Positions 37,772 through 45,873 of a stretch of 64,000 bases of DNA are shown here, piece after piece. Position 1 is the first letter of the stretch. Each line of letters opens with the position of its first letter. The notes below the pieces were generated by a model, which saw only the letters and a list, made by a program, of their open reading frames with translations, did no database searches and was not told where the DNA came from. Position numbers and translations under genes: made by a program. Source of the stretch: Pseudonocardia broussonetiae (GTDB taxonomy: Bacteria > Actinomycetota > Actinomycetes > Mycobacteriales > Pseudonocardiaceae); assembly GCF_013155125.1 (NCBI RefSeq), contig NZ_CP053564.1, positions 6,145,501 through 6,209,500 of the forward strand, read 5' to 3'.

Positions 37772-38215
37772 GTGAGCCAGCCGCGACCCGACGACGGGAC
37801 CGACCGGGACGCGCCGCCGTCGTGGATGGGCGCCCCCGGCTACGTGCCGACGCCGCCGAACCTCATGCCGCACGCGCCGATGCCGGGCGCACCGCCCTAC
37901 CCGCCGCACATCGAGCACCCGCCGCCCCCGGTCGGCGACCGCGGCCGCACCGGCTACCTCCGCGCGCTCGCCGCCACCGCGGTGTGGGCGGTGGCGAACC
38001 TCGTGGTGGTGCTGGTCGTCGCCGGTCCCGCGCCCTCGCCGGAGGCCCTGGGCCGCGTGGTCGGGGCGCTCCTGCTGGCCGCGGTCCTGGCCGCCGTCGG
38101 CGTGTGGCTTGTGCTGCGCAGGCGGGCACGGGCGTTCTGGGTCGTGCTGCTCGTCGCCCTGCCGTTCTTCGTGGTCCTGCGCCTGCTCAGCGCGGCGGGC
38201 GGCGTCGCGAGCTGA
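37772..38215 (+). CDS. Small proline-rich membrane protein
   Basis: A 147-residue protein. The first 60 residues are Pro-rich and disordered (SWMGAPGYVPTPPNLMPHAP). Three hydrophobic helices follow (about 66-84, 92-114 and 122-141). Actinobacterial proteins of this shape are common and poorly known. GTG 37772 lies 7 bases after TAGCGT (37759-37764), which itself overlaps the end of the DUF418 gene. The 3' end overlaps the convergent CoA-binding gene by 29 bp. Confidence 0.72.
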   Translation: MSQPRPDDGTDRDAPPSWMGAPGYVPTPPNLMPHAPMPGAPPYPPHIEHPPPPVGDRGRTGYLRALAATAVWAVANLVVVLVVAGPAPSPEALGRVVGALLLAAVLAAVGVWLVLRRRARAFWVVLLVALPFFVVLRLLSAAGGVAS

Positions 38216-38672
38216 TCACGCCGGTGTCGAAGCCGGCGATGTGCAGGCCGCCGTGGAAGCGCGCGTGCTCGATCTTGAGGCAGCGGTCCATGACGACCTC
38301 CAGGCCGCCCGCCTCCGCGCGCCGCGCCAGCTCCTCGTCGAACAGGCCGAACTGGAGCCAGAACGTCCGGACGCCCTCGCCCAGCGCCAGCACCTCGTCG
38401 AGGACCCCGGGGAGGTCGGCCGGGCGGCGGAACACGTCGACGAGGTCGGGCACGACGGGCAGGTCGGCGAGGCTCTTGTGCACCGGCCGCCCGAGGATCT
38501 CGTCGGCGTGCGGGTTGACGAAGTGGACGTCGTAGTCGGAGCTCGTGAGCAGGTAGGTGGCCACGAAGTTGCTGGCGCGCGCCGGATTGGGCGACGCCCC
38601 GACGACCGCCACGGACCGGGTCTCCCGCAGGATCTGCTGGCGGCGCGTGGCGCTCGGGTTCTCCCAGCTCAT
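38187..38672 (-). CDS. CoA-binding domain protein (YccU-like)
   Basis: A 161-residue Rossmann-fold protein of the CoA_binding_2 family, with VAVVGASPNPARASNFVATYL, VHFVNPHADEILGRPVHKSLADLP and the end motif MDRCLKIEHARFHGG. The precise role is unknown; the family often neighbours metY or methionine genes. ATG 38672 overlaps the metY stop by 4 bases, so it is translated with that gene. Confidence 0.88.
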   Translation of the reverse strand: MSWENPSATRRQQILRETRSVAVVGASPNPARASNFVATYLLTSSDYDVHFVNPHADEILGRPVHKSLADLPVVPDLVDVFRRPADLPGVLDEVLALGEGVRTFWLQFGLFDEELARRAEAGGLEVVMDRCLKIEHARFHGGLHIAGFDTGVISSRRRPPR

Positions 38673-39967
38673 GCCGATGCTCCCTTCGACGCCGCGGCGA
38701 GCGCCTGGTCGAGGTCCCACAGGATGTCGTCGGCGTCCTCCAGCCCGACGCTGATCCGCACCAGGTCCGGCGGCACCCCGGCGTCGCGGAGCTGGTCGTC
38801 GGTCAGCTGCTGGTGGGTGGTGGAGCCGGGGTGGATCACGAGCGTGCGGGCGTCGCCGATGTTGGCGAGGTGGCTGCACAGCTGCACCGACTCGATGAAC
38901 CGCTGCCCCGCCTCGCGCCCGCCCGCCACGCCGAAGGAGAACACCGCGCCCGGCCCGAGCGGGAGGTACCGGGCGGCCCGGTCGTGGTGCGGGTGGTCGG
39001 GCAGGCCCGCCCACCTGACGTAGGACACGCGCGGGTCGGCGTGCAGCCACTCGGCCACCGCGCGGGCGTTCGCGACGTGCGCCTCCATGCGCTGCGGCAG
39101 CGTCTCCACGCCCTGCAGCAGCAGGAACGCGCTGTGCGGGGCGAGCGTGGCGCCGACGTCGCGCAGCTGCTCGGCGCGGAGCTTGGTGAGGAACCCGAAC
39201 TCCTGGAAGTTGCCCCACCAGTTGAGCCCGCCGTAGGACGGGATCGGCTCGGTCATCATCGGGAAGTTGCCGTTGCCCCAGTCGAACCGGCCGGACTCGA
39301 CGATCACACCGCCCAGCGTGGTGCCGTGGCCGCCGATGAACTTGGTGGCGCTGTGGATCACGATGTCGGCGCCGTGCTCGATCGGGCGGCAGAGGTAGGG
39401 CGTGGCCATGGTCGCGTCGACGACGAGCGGCAACCCCGCCGCGTGCGCGACGTCGGCGAGCCCCGCGAGGTCGGCCACCTCCCCGCCCGGGTTGGAGACG
39501 ACCTCGGCGAACACCAGCTTGGTCTCCGGCCGGATCGCCGCGGCGAACGAGGCCGGGTCACCGCCCGCGACGAACGTGGTGTCGACGCCGAAGCGGCGCA
39601 GCGTCACGTCGAGCTGGGTGATCGTGCCGCCGTAGAGCCCGGCCGCGGCGACGATGTGGTCGCCCGCCCCGGCGAGCGCGGCGAAGGTGAGGAACTCCGC
39701 GGACTGCCCCGACGCCGTCGCGACCGCCCCGATCCCGCCCTCCAGGCTCGCCAGCCGCTCCTCGAGCACCGCGACGGTGGGGTTGGCGATCCGGCTGTAG
39801 ATCAGCCCGTACTTCTGCAGCGCGAACAGGCTCGCGGCCTCGGCGGTGTTCTCGAACACGAAGCTCGTGGACTGGTAGATCGGCACCGCCCTCGCCCCGG
39901 TCGTGCTGTCGGGGACGTGCCCGGCGTGCACGGCGCGCGTGCGGAATCCCCAGCTCCGATCACTCAT
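38669..39967 (-). CDS. metY: O-acetylhomoserine sulfhydrylase
   Basis: PLP enzyme that makes homocysteine from O-acetylhomoserine and sulfide (aminocarboxypropyltransferase family). The 432 residues include GFRTRAVHAGHVPDSTTGARAVPIYQS-type N-terminal sequence, GLIYSRIANPT, the PLP lysine in VIHSATKFIGGHG and SVGLEDADDILWDL at the end. ATG 39967 is used; ATG 39976 is equally possible. It overlaps the PPE-like gene by 8 bases and runs into the CoA-binding gene. No metX is present. Confidence 0.92.
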   Translation of the reverse strand: MSDRSWGFRTRAVHAGHVPDSTTGARAVPIYQSTSFVFENTAEAASLFALQKYGLIYSRIANPTVAVLEERLASLEGGIGAVATASGQSAEFLTFAALAGAGDHIVAAAGLYGGTITQLDVTLRRFGVDTTFVAGGDPASFAAAIRPETKLVFAEVVSNPGGEVADLAGLADVAHAAGLPLVVDATMATPYLCRPIEHGADIVIHSATKFIGGHGTTLGGVIVESGRFDWGNGNFPMMTEPIPSYGGLNWWGNFQEFGFLTKLRAEQLRDVGATLAPHSAFLLLQGVETLPQRMEAHVANARAVAEWLHADPRVSYVRWAGLPDHPHHDRAARYLPLGPGAVFSFGVAGGREAGQRFIESVQLCSHLANIGDARTLVIHPGSTTHQQLTDDQLRDAGVPPDLVRISVGLEDADDILWDLDQALAAASKGASA

Positions 39968-41402
39968 GCCTCCCATCTTGCCCTGGCAGCCGCCCGTGCT
40001 CGTCGGGGATCAGGTCTGCGGGTGTGATGACGGCCGGCTGGACCCAGCGCCGGTCGGTGAACACGCCCGAGTCGTCGATCAGGTAGGCGGGCCGGCGGCG
40101 CTCGGTGCCCTGCCCGGCGCCGCCGGCGCCGGCCATCGGCGGGTACATGCCGTGCGTCGACGACGTGCGGGCCCCGGCGGCCTGACCAGCGGTTCCGCCC
40201 GCCCCCGTGCCCGATCGCAATGCCGGCTCGGCGGGCGCCCGGGACGGCGGCTCGGCCGGGAGGACGACGCTGCGCCAGCCCGGCGACGGGCTGCGCGGGG
40301 GCGCGGCCGGGACGACGGGGCGCGGGCCGGACGGGCTCCGCGGGTCGGTGGCGGCGCGGGTCCAGGGGCCCGGGCCGGTGCCGCGGCCGCCCGAGGAGGG
40401 GGCCGGACGGCCGATCGGGGTCGGGCTGCCGGGGCTGTAGGGGCCGGGCGTCGGCGGGGTGCGGCCGGGCGGGCCGCTGCTCCCGCCGCCGGCCTGGCTC
40501 CCGCCCTGGCCTCCACCCTGGCCTCCGCCCTGGCCTCCGCTGGGCGTGCCGCGTCCGGCGGGCTCGATTGCGGTGCCCGGGCCCCGTCCACCCGGCCCTG
40601 CACCGCCACCCGGCAGGGGCACCACTCCCCCGGGCACGGCTCCGCCGGCCGGGCCGGCGGTGGTCGGTGTCGCGGCGTTCTGTGCCGCGGCGCTCGGTCC
40701 CGCGGCGCCCGGTCCCGCGCCACTCGGGAGCTCGACCGACGCCGCGGGTGCCACGGCCGTCCACCCACCCGGGCCGGCCGGCACGGCCCACCCGCCGCCG
40801 GCGAATCCGCCCGCCGACCCGCTCGGGGCGACCGCCGACGCGGGCTCGACGGTCACCGTCGGGGGGACGGTCCAGAAGTCCAGCGTGCGCCGGGACTCGA
40901 AGCCGATGTTCTCGTAGACGCGGGCGTCCTCCGCCGCCTTCGCCGCCGCCTCGTCGCGGCGCGCCTGCTCGGCCTGCACGATGGCCAGCTCCGCCGGGGT
41001 GGCGCCCCGCGGCCCGTAGGTGGCGTTGCGGTCGAGCGCCTCCATGATCGTCTCCGACGGGACCGGCGGGTTGTCGCGCAGCTGGCTGCGCAGCGTCGCC
41101 GCCCCGTAGGCGTGGGCGGTGACGGCCTCGGCCGTGGTGGCGGCGTCCTGCGCCGCGTCGATCGCCCACCGGCCCAGCGGGCTGATCCCGGTGCGGGCGG
41201 CGTCGGCCGCGTCGCCCGCCCACTCCGACTCGCTCTCCCGCATCGCCGCGGTGAGCCGTCCCTCGATGTCGGTGATGAGCTTGCCCATGCGGCGCCACTG
41301 CTGCTCGGCGTCCATCGACACCGCCGGCCCGAGCCCCCCGTTCACGACGGCCTCGTGCAGGGCGGCGTGGTCGAGGCCCTGCCAGACGACGGGGGCGGTC
41401 AC
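39960..41402 (-). CDS. PPE/WXG-like protein with long Pro/Gly-rich tail
   Basis: A 480-residue protein. The first 170 residues are helical and resemble the ESX-associated PPE/WXG fold (WRRMGKLITDIEGRLTAAMRESESEWAGDAADAAR, a helical hairpin). Residues 170-430 are low-complexity Gly, Pro and Ala with GGQGGGQGGGQGG repeats. A compact C-terminus, RRRPAYLIDDSGVFTDRRWVQPAVI, is conserved in related actinobacterial proteins. It is probably a type VII secretion substrate or partner. The start overlaps the upstream small helical gene by 4 bases. No ESX secretion apparatus gene is in the window. Confidence 0.7.
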   Translation of the reverse strand: MTAPVVWQGLDHAALHEAVVNGGLGPAVSMDAEQQWRRMGKLITDIEGRLTAAMRESESEWAGDAADAARTGISPLGRWAIDAAQDAATTAEAVTAHAYGAATLRSQLRDNPPVPSETIMEALDRNATYGPRGATPAELAIVQAEQARRDEAAAKAAEDARVYENIGFESRRTLDFWTVPPTVTVEPASAVAPSGSAGGFAGGGWAVPAGPGGWTAVAPAASVELPSGAGPGAAGPSAAAQNAATPTTAGPAGGAVPGGVVPLPGGGAGPGGRGPGTAIEPAGRGTPSGGQGGGQGGGQGGSQAGGGSSGPPGRTPPTPGPYSPGSPTPIGRPAPSSGGRGTGPGPWTRAATDPRSPSGPRPVVPAAPPRSPSPGWRSVVLPAEPPSRAPAEPALRSGTGAGGTAGQAAGARTSSTHGMYPPMAGAGGAGQGTERRRPAYLIDDSGVFTDRRWVQPAVITPADLIPDEHGRLPGQDGRHE

Positions 41403-41731
41403 AGCCGGCCCACCAGCGCGGTGTTCTCGTCCTCGGTGCGGCGGTAGTCGGCTTCCATGGCGGCGAGCTGGTCGCGTACCCGTACGAGCTCGGCCTCGTA
41501 GGCGAGGAGGGCGTGGTACGGCCCGTCCGGTGCGTCCATCACGCGGCGGTTGTAGAACTCGAACGTCTGCTGGCTCACCGGGTCGCCGAGCCAGGGGCCA
41601 GCGAGGTACCCGATCTCACCCAGCCTCCGCAGTTGCACACGCAGCTCGACGAGTGAGTCCTCGTACGCCGCCTTCATCCGGGGTAGCGCCTGCGGACCGA
41701 CCCGCAGGGTCGCGGGCGGGTAGTCGGTCAT
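41399..41731 (-). CDS. Small helical ESX-associated protein, copy 1
   Basis: A 110-residue, mostly helical protein with LAGPWLGDPVSQQTFEFYNRRVMDAPDGPYHALLAYEAELVRVRDQL. It lacks a clear WXG motif but has the size and position of a WXG100-type partner for the PPE-like protein that follows in the same unit (4-base overlap). ATG 41731 follows GGGAGG; a TACTCT -10 box is at 41764-41769. Residues 45-100 are nearly identical to copy 2, while the first third differs. Confidence 0.65.
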   Translation of the reverse strand: MTDYPPATLRVGPQALPRMKAAYEDSLVELRVQLRRLGEIGYLAGPWLGDPVSQQTFEFYNRRVMDAPDGPYHALLAYEAELVRVRDQLAAMEADYRRTEDENTALVGRL

Positions 41732-41828
41732 CGCGGCCTCCCTCAACTGGCTCGGGTCGGCGCAGAGTAGGCGGGGCACGCAGCCCGACGGTGCAGATCC
41801 GGCCAGGAGTGTGCGCCTGCGAACGAAC

Positions 41829-42416
41829 TCAGACGCGCGACAGCAGCGTGCTCATCGCCGCCTCGGCTACCGCGAGCGCACCCGCGCACAGGTCGTCCTG
41901 AGGAACGGTCGGCTGTCCTCCGCCGTCGCGGTACTGCACGTTCACCGCCTGACCCGGCGCAACGTCGACCACCACCGAGCACAGCCTCAACTGCTCGGAC
42001 GGCCTGGCCAGCACTGCTGGCATGCCCTGGACCTCGATCACAGTCACGTCGGCCCGCACCCGCGAAGCAGCGAACGCATTCACTCCCAGCCCGTCGTAGG
42101 GCAGTGCCACTCCGGCCGCTACCTCGCGAGGATCGGAGCCGCCGATCGTGCAGGCTGGTTCCGGGCCTTCGAACAACGGCGACACCTGTACGTCGTACGC
42201 CGGCTCGGCGTCCAACCCGAGCTCAGCCCGCTGGGACGCGGTGAGCAGCGAGCAGGGGTCCACGTTGCGGATGTCGATGTCGCGGGGCCGCGGAGGCAGC
42301 GGCACCTCGGTGGACGGGGTCTCGGGCGCCGCCGCGGCACCCGCCGTCTCCCGCACACAACCGGCCAGGGACACGCACAGCAGCACCCCGACCAGCACCG
42401 ACACCATCCGCCGCAC
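41829..42416 (-). CDS. DUF3558 lipoprotein, copy 1
   Basis: A 195-residue secreted lipoprotein. The signal peptide ends in the lipobox VSLAGCVRE, so it should be anchored outside the membrane. A short Pro-rich linker follows, then a DUF3558 domain starting IDIRNVDPCSLLTASQRAELGL with conserved cysteines. Function is unknown; the family is actinobacterial. GTG 42416 is chosen because TACCGT (42423-42428) lies 6 bases upstream. It needs Lgt, encoded at 47996. Confidence 0.8.
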   Translation of the reverse strand: MRRMVSVLVGVLLCVSLAGCVRETAGAAAAPETPSTEVPLPPRPRDIDIRNVDPCSLLTASQRAELGLDAEPAYDVQVSPLFEGPEPACTIGGSDPREVAAGVALPYDGLGVNAFAASRVRADVTVIEVQGMPAVLARPSEQLRLCSVVVDVAPGQAVNVQYRDGGGQPTVPQDDLCAGALAVAEAAMSTLLSRV

Positions 42417-42422
42417 GGCGGA

Positions 42423-42428
42423 ACGGTA
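42423..42428 (-). promoter_or_regulatory. -10 box of DUF3558 copy 1
   Basis: TACCGT on the minus strand, 6 bases before GTG 42416; copy 2 has TACGGT in the same place. Confidence 0.45.
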
Positions 42429-42451
42429 GCGCGACCCAGCGCAGTCGAGGA

Positions 42452-42787
42452 TCACAGCCGGCGGCCCCACAGCTCCACGTTCTCGCCCTCGGTGCGGCGG
42501 TAGTCGGCCTCCATCGTCGCGAGCTGATCACGAACGCGGACAAGCTCCGCTTCGTAGGCCAGCAACGCGTGATACGGCCCGTCAGGTGCATCCATCACCC
42601 GGCGGTTGTAGAACTCAAACGTCTCCTGACTTACCGGGTCACCCAGCCATGGACCAGCCAGATGGCCGACATCGCGCAACGCGCGCAGCTCGGCACCGAG
42701 ATCGTCGAGGGCCCTGTCGTACGCAGCGCGCATGGCCGGCAGTGCTCGTGGGCTGACTCGCATCGTCGCAGGCGGGTAGTCGGTCAT
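42452..42787 (-). CDS. Small helical ESX-associated protein, copy 2
   Basis: A 111-residue paralog of the protein at 41399. The C-terminal half (VSQETFEFYNRRVMDAPDGP onward, about 55 residues) is almost identical to copy 1. The N-terminal third has diverged (VSPRALPAMRAAYDRALDDL). This mosaic pattern fits duplication followed by gene conversion. ATG 42787 has GGGAGG upstream and TAGCCT at 42824-42829. Unlike copy 1 it has no PPE-like gene behind it. Confidence 0.65.
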   Translation of the reverse strand: MTDYPPATMRVSPRALPAMRAAYDRALDDLGAELRALRDVGHLAGPWLGDPVSQETFEFYNRRVMDAPDGPYHALLAYEAELVRVRDQLATMEADYRRTEGENVELWGRRL

Positions 42788-42887
42788 CGCGGCCTCCCGG
42801 GGGCTCGTCCAGCGAACTGGCGCAGGCTAGGCCGGAGAGCCGAAGCGTGAGGCGGTTCAGGTAAGAGGTGTGCAGTCGTGAACGACC

Positions 42888-43475
42888 TCAGTTGCGAGAC
42901 AGGAGGGTGAGCATCGCCCCGTCGGCAACGTCCCTAGCCCCAGGGCAGAGCGCGTCGACGGGAACCGGGGGTTGGGCGCCCCCATCCCGGTACTGCACGT
43001 TCAGCGCCTGTCCCGGCGCAAGGTCGACCACCACTGTGCATGACGTCATCGGTCCCGGCTGCACGGCCTGGACCGCAGGGAAACCCTGCACGTCGATGAC
43101 CGAGACCTCCGACCGCACGCGATACGCGGCGAACGCATCGATGCCCAGCCCGTCGTAGGGCAGGGCTACCCCGACCGCCACAGTCAGTGGCTCGTAACCC
43201 CGGGTCGTGCACGCAGGCTCCGGCCCCTCGAACAACGGCGAGCGGGCGACGTCGTAGTTCGGTTCCCCCTCGAGCCCCAGGTCCGCTCGCTGTGATGCGG
43301 TCAGCAGTGAGCAGGGGTCGACGTTGCGGATGTCGATGTCCCGCGGCCGCGGAGGCAGCGGCACCTCGGTGGACGGGGTCTCGGGCGCCGCCGCGGCACC
43401 GGCCGTCTCCCGCACACAACCGGCCAGGGGCACGCACAGCAGCACCCCCACCAGCACCGACACCACCCGCCGCAC
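42888..43475 (-). CDS. DUF3558 lipoprotein, copy 2
   Basis: A 195-residue paralog of the lipoprotein at 41829 and exactly the same length. Lipobox VPLAGCVRE; the linker and the first 30 residues of the domain (SLLTASQRADLGL) are nearly identical, with divergence later on. GTG 43475 lies 6 bases after TACGGT (43482-43487). Together with the small gene behind it, it forms the older or newer half of a tandem duplication of about 1.06 kb. Confidence 0.8.
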   Translation of the reverse strand: MRRVVSVLVGVLLCVPLAGCVRETAGAAAAPETPSTEVPLPPRPRDIDIRNVDPCSLLTASQRADLGLEGEPNYDVARSPLFEGPEPACTTRGYEPLTVAVGVALPYDGLGIDAFAAYRVRSEVSVIDVQGFPAVQAVQPGPMTSCTVVVDLAPGQALNVQYRDGGAQPPVPVDALCPGARDVADGAMLTLLSRN

Positions 43476-43487
43476 CGCGGAACCGTA

Positions 43488-44073
43488 GCGCGGTGATCCG
43501 TGAACCACGGCGATTCGACCGACGACCAGCCGTACGCACACGCAGTCGAGGCCCTCGCACACCGGTTCCGCTCTTCGCACACCGGTTGCAGCCGGTGTGC
43601 CGGGCACAGGATCGGTGCGTCGAGCCCCGAGGCATCGCGGGACCGCCCCGGCGCCGCTGACCCGGCCCCACAGCCCGCTCGCGTGCCGATCCGGCTCCCC
43701 AGCGCCGATCAACCAGTGCGAGGGCGGCCGTCCCGCCCGCGTTCCCGTCTGCCGCGCGCGTTCCGGGGTCCCGCGCGCCCCCGGGAGCGCGCGCGAGCAT
43801 GAACGGTGCGCGGGAGCACGGTCAGCGCGCGGGAAGCCCGGGAGACCGCGCGTCCGAGCCGCGACCGGCCGCAGGCGGCGGCTGGCTCTATCGGTCACCG
43901 CACTCCGAGACACAGGACCGCGCGCCCCGGGACCGAAGGCCGCACAAGCCGATCCCCGGCTGCCCGCACACCAGTTCCGTCCCCCGCACCCCGGCCGCAA
44001 CCGGTGTGCGCTCCTCGGGCCGGCGTCCGCCCCCCAGACGAGCTACGCCCCTGCCCGACCCGGAACCGGGGCC
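43488..44073. other. Gene-less 586-bp region with hairpins
   Basis: No convincing gene on either strand. It has inverted repeats at both ends (43577-43600 and around 43966-44010), both built on GCACACC/GGTGTGC, and a middle part with loosely repeated GCGCGNGAGCA units near 43785-43840. It separates the DUF3558 group from tesB. Confidence 0.5.
43577..43600. repeat. REP-like perfect inverted repeat C
   Basis: GCACACCGG, 6-base loop, CCGGTGTGC. A further direct copy of GCACACCGGTT starts at 43557. A degenerate relative lies at about 43966-44010. Confidence 0.5.
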
Positions 44074-44973
44074 TCAGTTCCGCGGGACCCGCACCAACCC
44101 CTCCTGCACCGTGGTGGCGATCAGCGTGCCGTCCTCCGTGGTGAACCGGCCGGTCGCCAACCCCCTCGACCCGGAGGCCGCGGGCGAGAAGGTGGTGTAG
44201 AGCAGCCAGTCGTCGGCGCGGAAGGGCCGGTGGAACCACATCGCGTGGTCCAGGCTCGCCATCTGCACCGGCTGCTCGGAGCGGTCGTGGCGGGCGAGGA
44301 CCGAGCCCAGGAGCGTGAGGTCGCTCGCGTAGGTGAGCAGGCAGACGTGCAGGAGGCGGTCGTCGGGCAGGCGGCCATCGGCGCGCATCCACACCCGGTT
44401 CGGCTCCTCCGACGCGCCGACGCGGTCGTCGGACCACACCGGCTCGTCGACGAACCGCATGTCCAGCGGCCGCGGGATCCGGCTCATCCAGCCGGCGCCG
44501 CGGCCGTCGGCGACGCGCTGGCCGAGGTCGGGCAGCGTCAGCGGGCCGGGCACGTCGGCCGGGGCAGGCGTGCTGTGCTCGAGCCCGTCCTGGGGCAGCT
44601 GGAACGACGCCGACAGCGAGAAGATCGCCTCGCCGTGCTGGATCGCGAGGACCCGGCGGGTGGTGAACGACCGGCCGTCGCGGACGCGCTCGGCCTCGTA
44701 GACGATCGGCACCCGCGGATCGCCGGGCCGGATGAAGTAGGCGTGCAGCGAGTGCACCTCGCGGTCGTCGGGCACCGTCCGCCCGGCCGCCACCAGCGCC
44801 TGCGCGGCGACCTGCCCGCCGAACACCCGGGTGGGGCTCTGCGGCGGGCTGACCCCGCGGAACAGGTTGACCTCCAACTGCTCGAGGTCCAGCAGGTCGA
44901 CGAGCGCGTCGAGGACGGCCTGGCCGCGCGGCATCCCGTCGGCGGCGAGCTCGGGCTCGGTGGAGGTGCTCAC
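44074..44973 (-). CDS. tesB: Acyl-CoA thioesterase II
   Basis: Hydrolyses acyl-CoA to free acid and CoA. The double hot-dog enzyme has 299 residues from GTG 44973. N-terminal VNLFRGVSPPQSPTRVFGGQVAAQAL, YFIRPGDPRVPIVYEAERVRDGRSFTTRRV and C-terminal ASLDHAMWFHRPFRADDWLLY are typical. GTG 44973 is preferred because GAGGAT (44981-44986) lies 7 bases upstream; ATG 44982 or 45012 would give longer forms. It is divergent from the ArsR-type gene. Confidence 0.9.
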   Translation of the reverse strand: MSTSTEPELAADGMPRGQAVLDALVDLLDLEQLEVNLFRGVSPPQSPTRVFGGQVAAQALVAAGRTVPDDREVHSLHAYFIRPGDPRVPIVYEAERVRDGRSFTTRRVLAIQHGEAIFSLSASFQLPQDGLEHSTPAPADVPGPLTLPDLGQRVADGRGAGWMSRIPRPLDMRFVDEPVWSDDRVGASEEPNRVWMRADGRLPDDRLLHVCLLTYASDLTLLGSVLARHDRSEQPVQMASLDHAMWFHRPFRADDWLLYTTFSPAASGSRGLATGRFTTEDGTLIATTVQEGLVRVPRN

Positions 44974-45012
44974 GCCCGGCATCCTCTCAGGTCGTCGACC
45001 CACCGTTGACAT

Positions 45013-45035
45013 GTGACCTTTTAGTCACCTATATT
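45013..45035 (+). promoter_or_regulatory. ArsR-type operator and -10 box
   Basis: GTGAC-6-GTCAC (45013-45028) is an AT-centred inverted repeat immediately upstream of TATATT (45030-45035), which lies 6 bases before the ATG at 45042. Repressor bound here would cover the promoter, so autorepression is likely. Confidence 0.55.
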
Positions 45036-45041
45036 TGGCCC

Positions 45042-45362
45042 ATGGACGACGACGACCGGGTCTTCAAGGCACTCGCCGACCCGACGCGCCGCCACCTGCT
45101 CGACCGCCTCTTCGCCCGCGACGGCCGCACGCTCACCGAGCTGGAGTCGGAGCTGGAGATGACGCGGTTCGGCGTCATGAAGCACCTCAAGGTGCTGGAG
45201 GAGGCCGGGCTCGTCGTCAGCGTGAAGTCCGGGCGCGAGAAGCGGCACTTCCTCAACCCCGTGCCGATCCGGATGGTCCACGACCGCTGGATCGACAAGT
45301 TCACCGAGCGCCGGGTGTCGGCGCTCCTCGACCTCAAGAACGAACTGGAGAACCCGTCATGA
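45042..45362 (+). CDS. ArsR-family transcription regulator
   Basis: A 106-residue winged-helix protein (VFKALADPTRRHLLDRLF, TLTELESELEMTRFGVMKHLKVLEEAGLVV, KSGREKRHFLNPVPI). There are no metal-binding cysteine clusters, so it belongs to the non-metal group that pairs with SRPBCC proteins. ATG 45042 is at leaderless distance from TATATT. The stop overlaps the next start (ATGA), so the two are translated together. Confidence 0.92.
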   Translation: MDDDDRVFKALADPTRRHLLDRLFARDGRTLTELESELEMTRFGVMKHLKVLEEAGLVVSVKSGREKRHFLNPVPIRMVHDRWIDKFTERRVSALLDLKNELENPS

Positions 45363-45865
45363 CCTCGACCCTGACCACCACCCAGGTCCACCGCGTCTAC
45401 ATCAAGGCCACCCCGCAGGCGATCTGGGACGCCATCACGAAGCCGGAGTGGACCAACCGCTACGGCTACACCGGCTACGCGCACTACGACCTGCGCCCGG
45501 GCGGCGCCTACGAGGTGCGGGCCAACGACGAGTTCAAGGCCGCGGCGTCCGCGCAGGGCTTCCCGTGCCCGGACGTCGTCGTCGAGGGCGAGGTGATCGA
45601 GGCGGACCCGCCGAACCGCCTGGTCACGACGTTCCGGATGCTCATGGACCCGGGCACCGCGAGCGAGCCGCCCTCCCGGATCACGCACGAGATCGTCGAC
45701 CTCGGCGGCTTCTGCGCACTCACCCTCACCCACGAGCTGGAGGGCTCGCCGCAGCTCGCGGCCGTCGTCACCGGCACGGTGGGCGGCGAGGGCGGCGGCG
45801 GGCACGCCTGGGTGCTCAGCGACCTCAAGTCGCTGCTGGAGACGGGCTCCCCGCTGGCCGGCTGA
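45359..45865 (+). CDS. SRPBCC (AHSA1-type) protein
   Basis: A 168-residue START-like domain protein with VYIKATPQAIWDAITKPEWTNRYGYTG, LRPGGAYEV and HAWVLSDLKSLLETG. ArsR-SRPBCC pairs are frequent in actinobacteria and the SRPBCC member probably binds a hydrophobic ligand; the ligand is unknown. Overlap with the regulator by 4 bases indicates one unit. The stop is 8 bp from that of the convergent pyk. Confidence 0.9.
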   Translation: MTSTLTTTQVHRVYIKATPQAIWDAITKPEWTNRYGYTGYAHYDLRPGGAYEVRANDEFKAAASAQGFPCPDVVVEGEVIEADPPNRLVTTFRMLMDPGTASEPPSRITHEIVDLGGFCALTLTHELEGSPQLAAVVTGTVGGEGGGGHAWVLSDLKSLLETGSPLAG

Positions 45866-45873
45866 GCCCAGCC

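Noticed and set aside
43799..44200. Plus-strand protein of 133 residues near tesB
   Set aside because: Arg/Pro-rich composition, no ribosome binding site of note, and it runs antisense into tesB.
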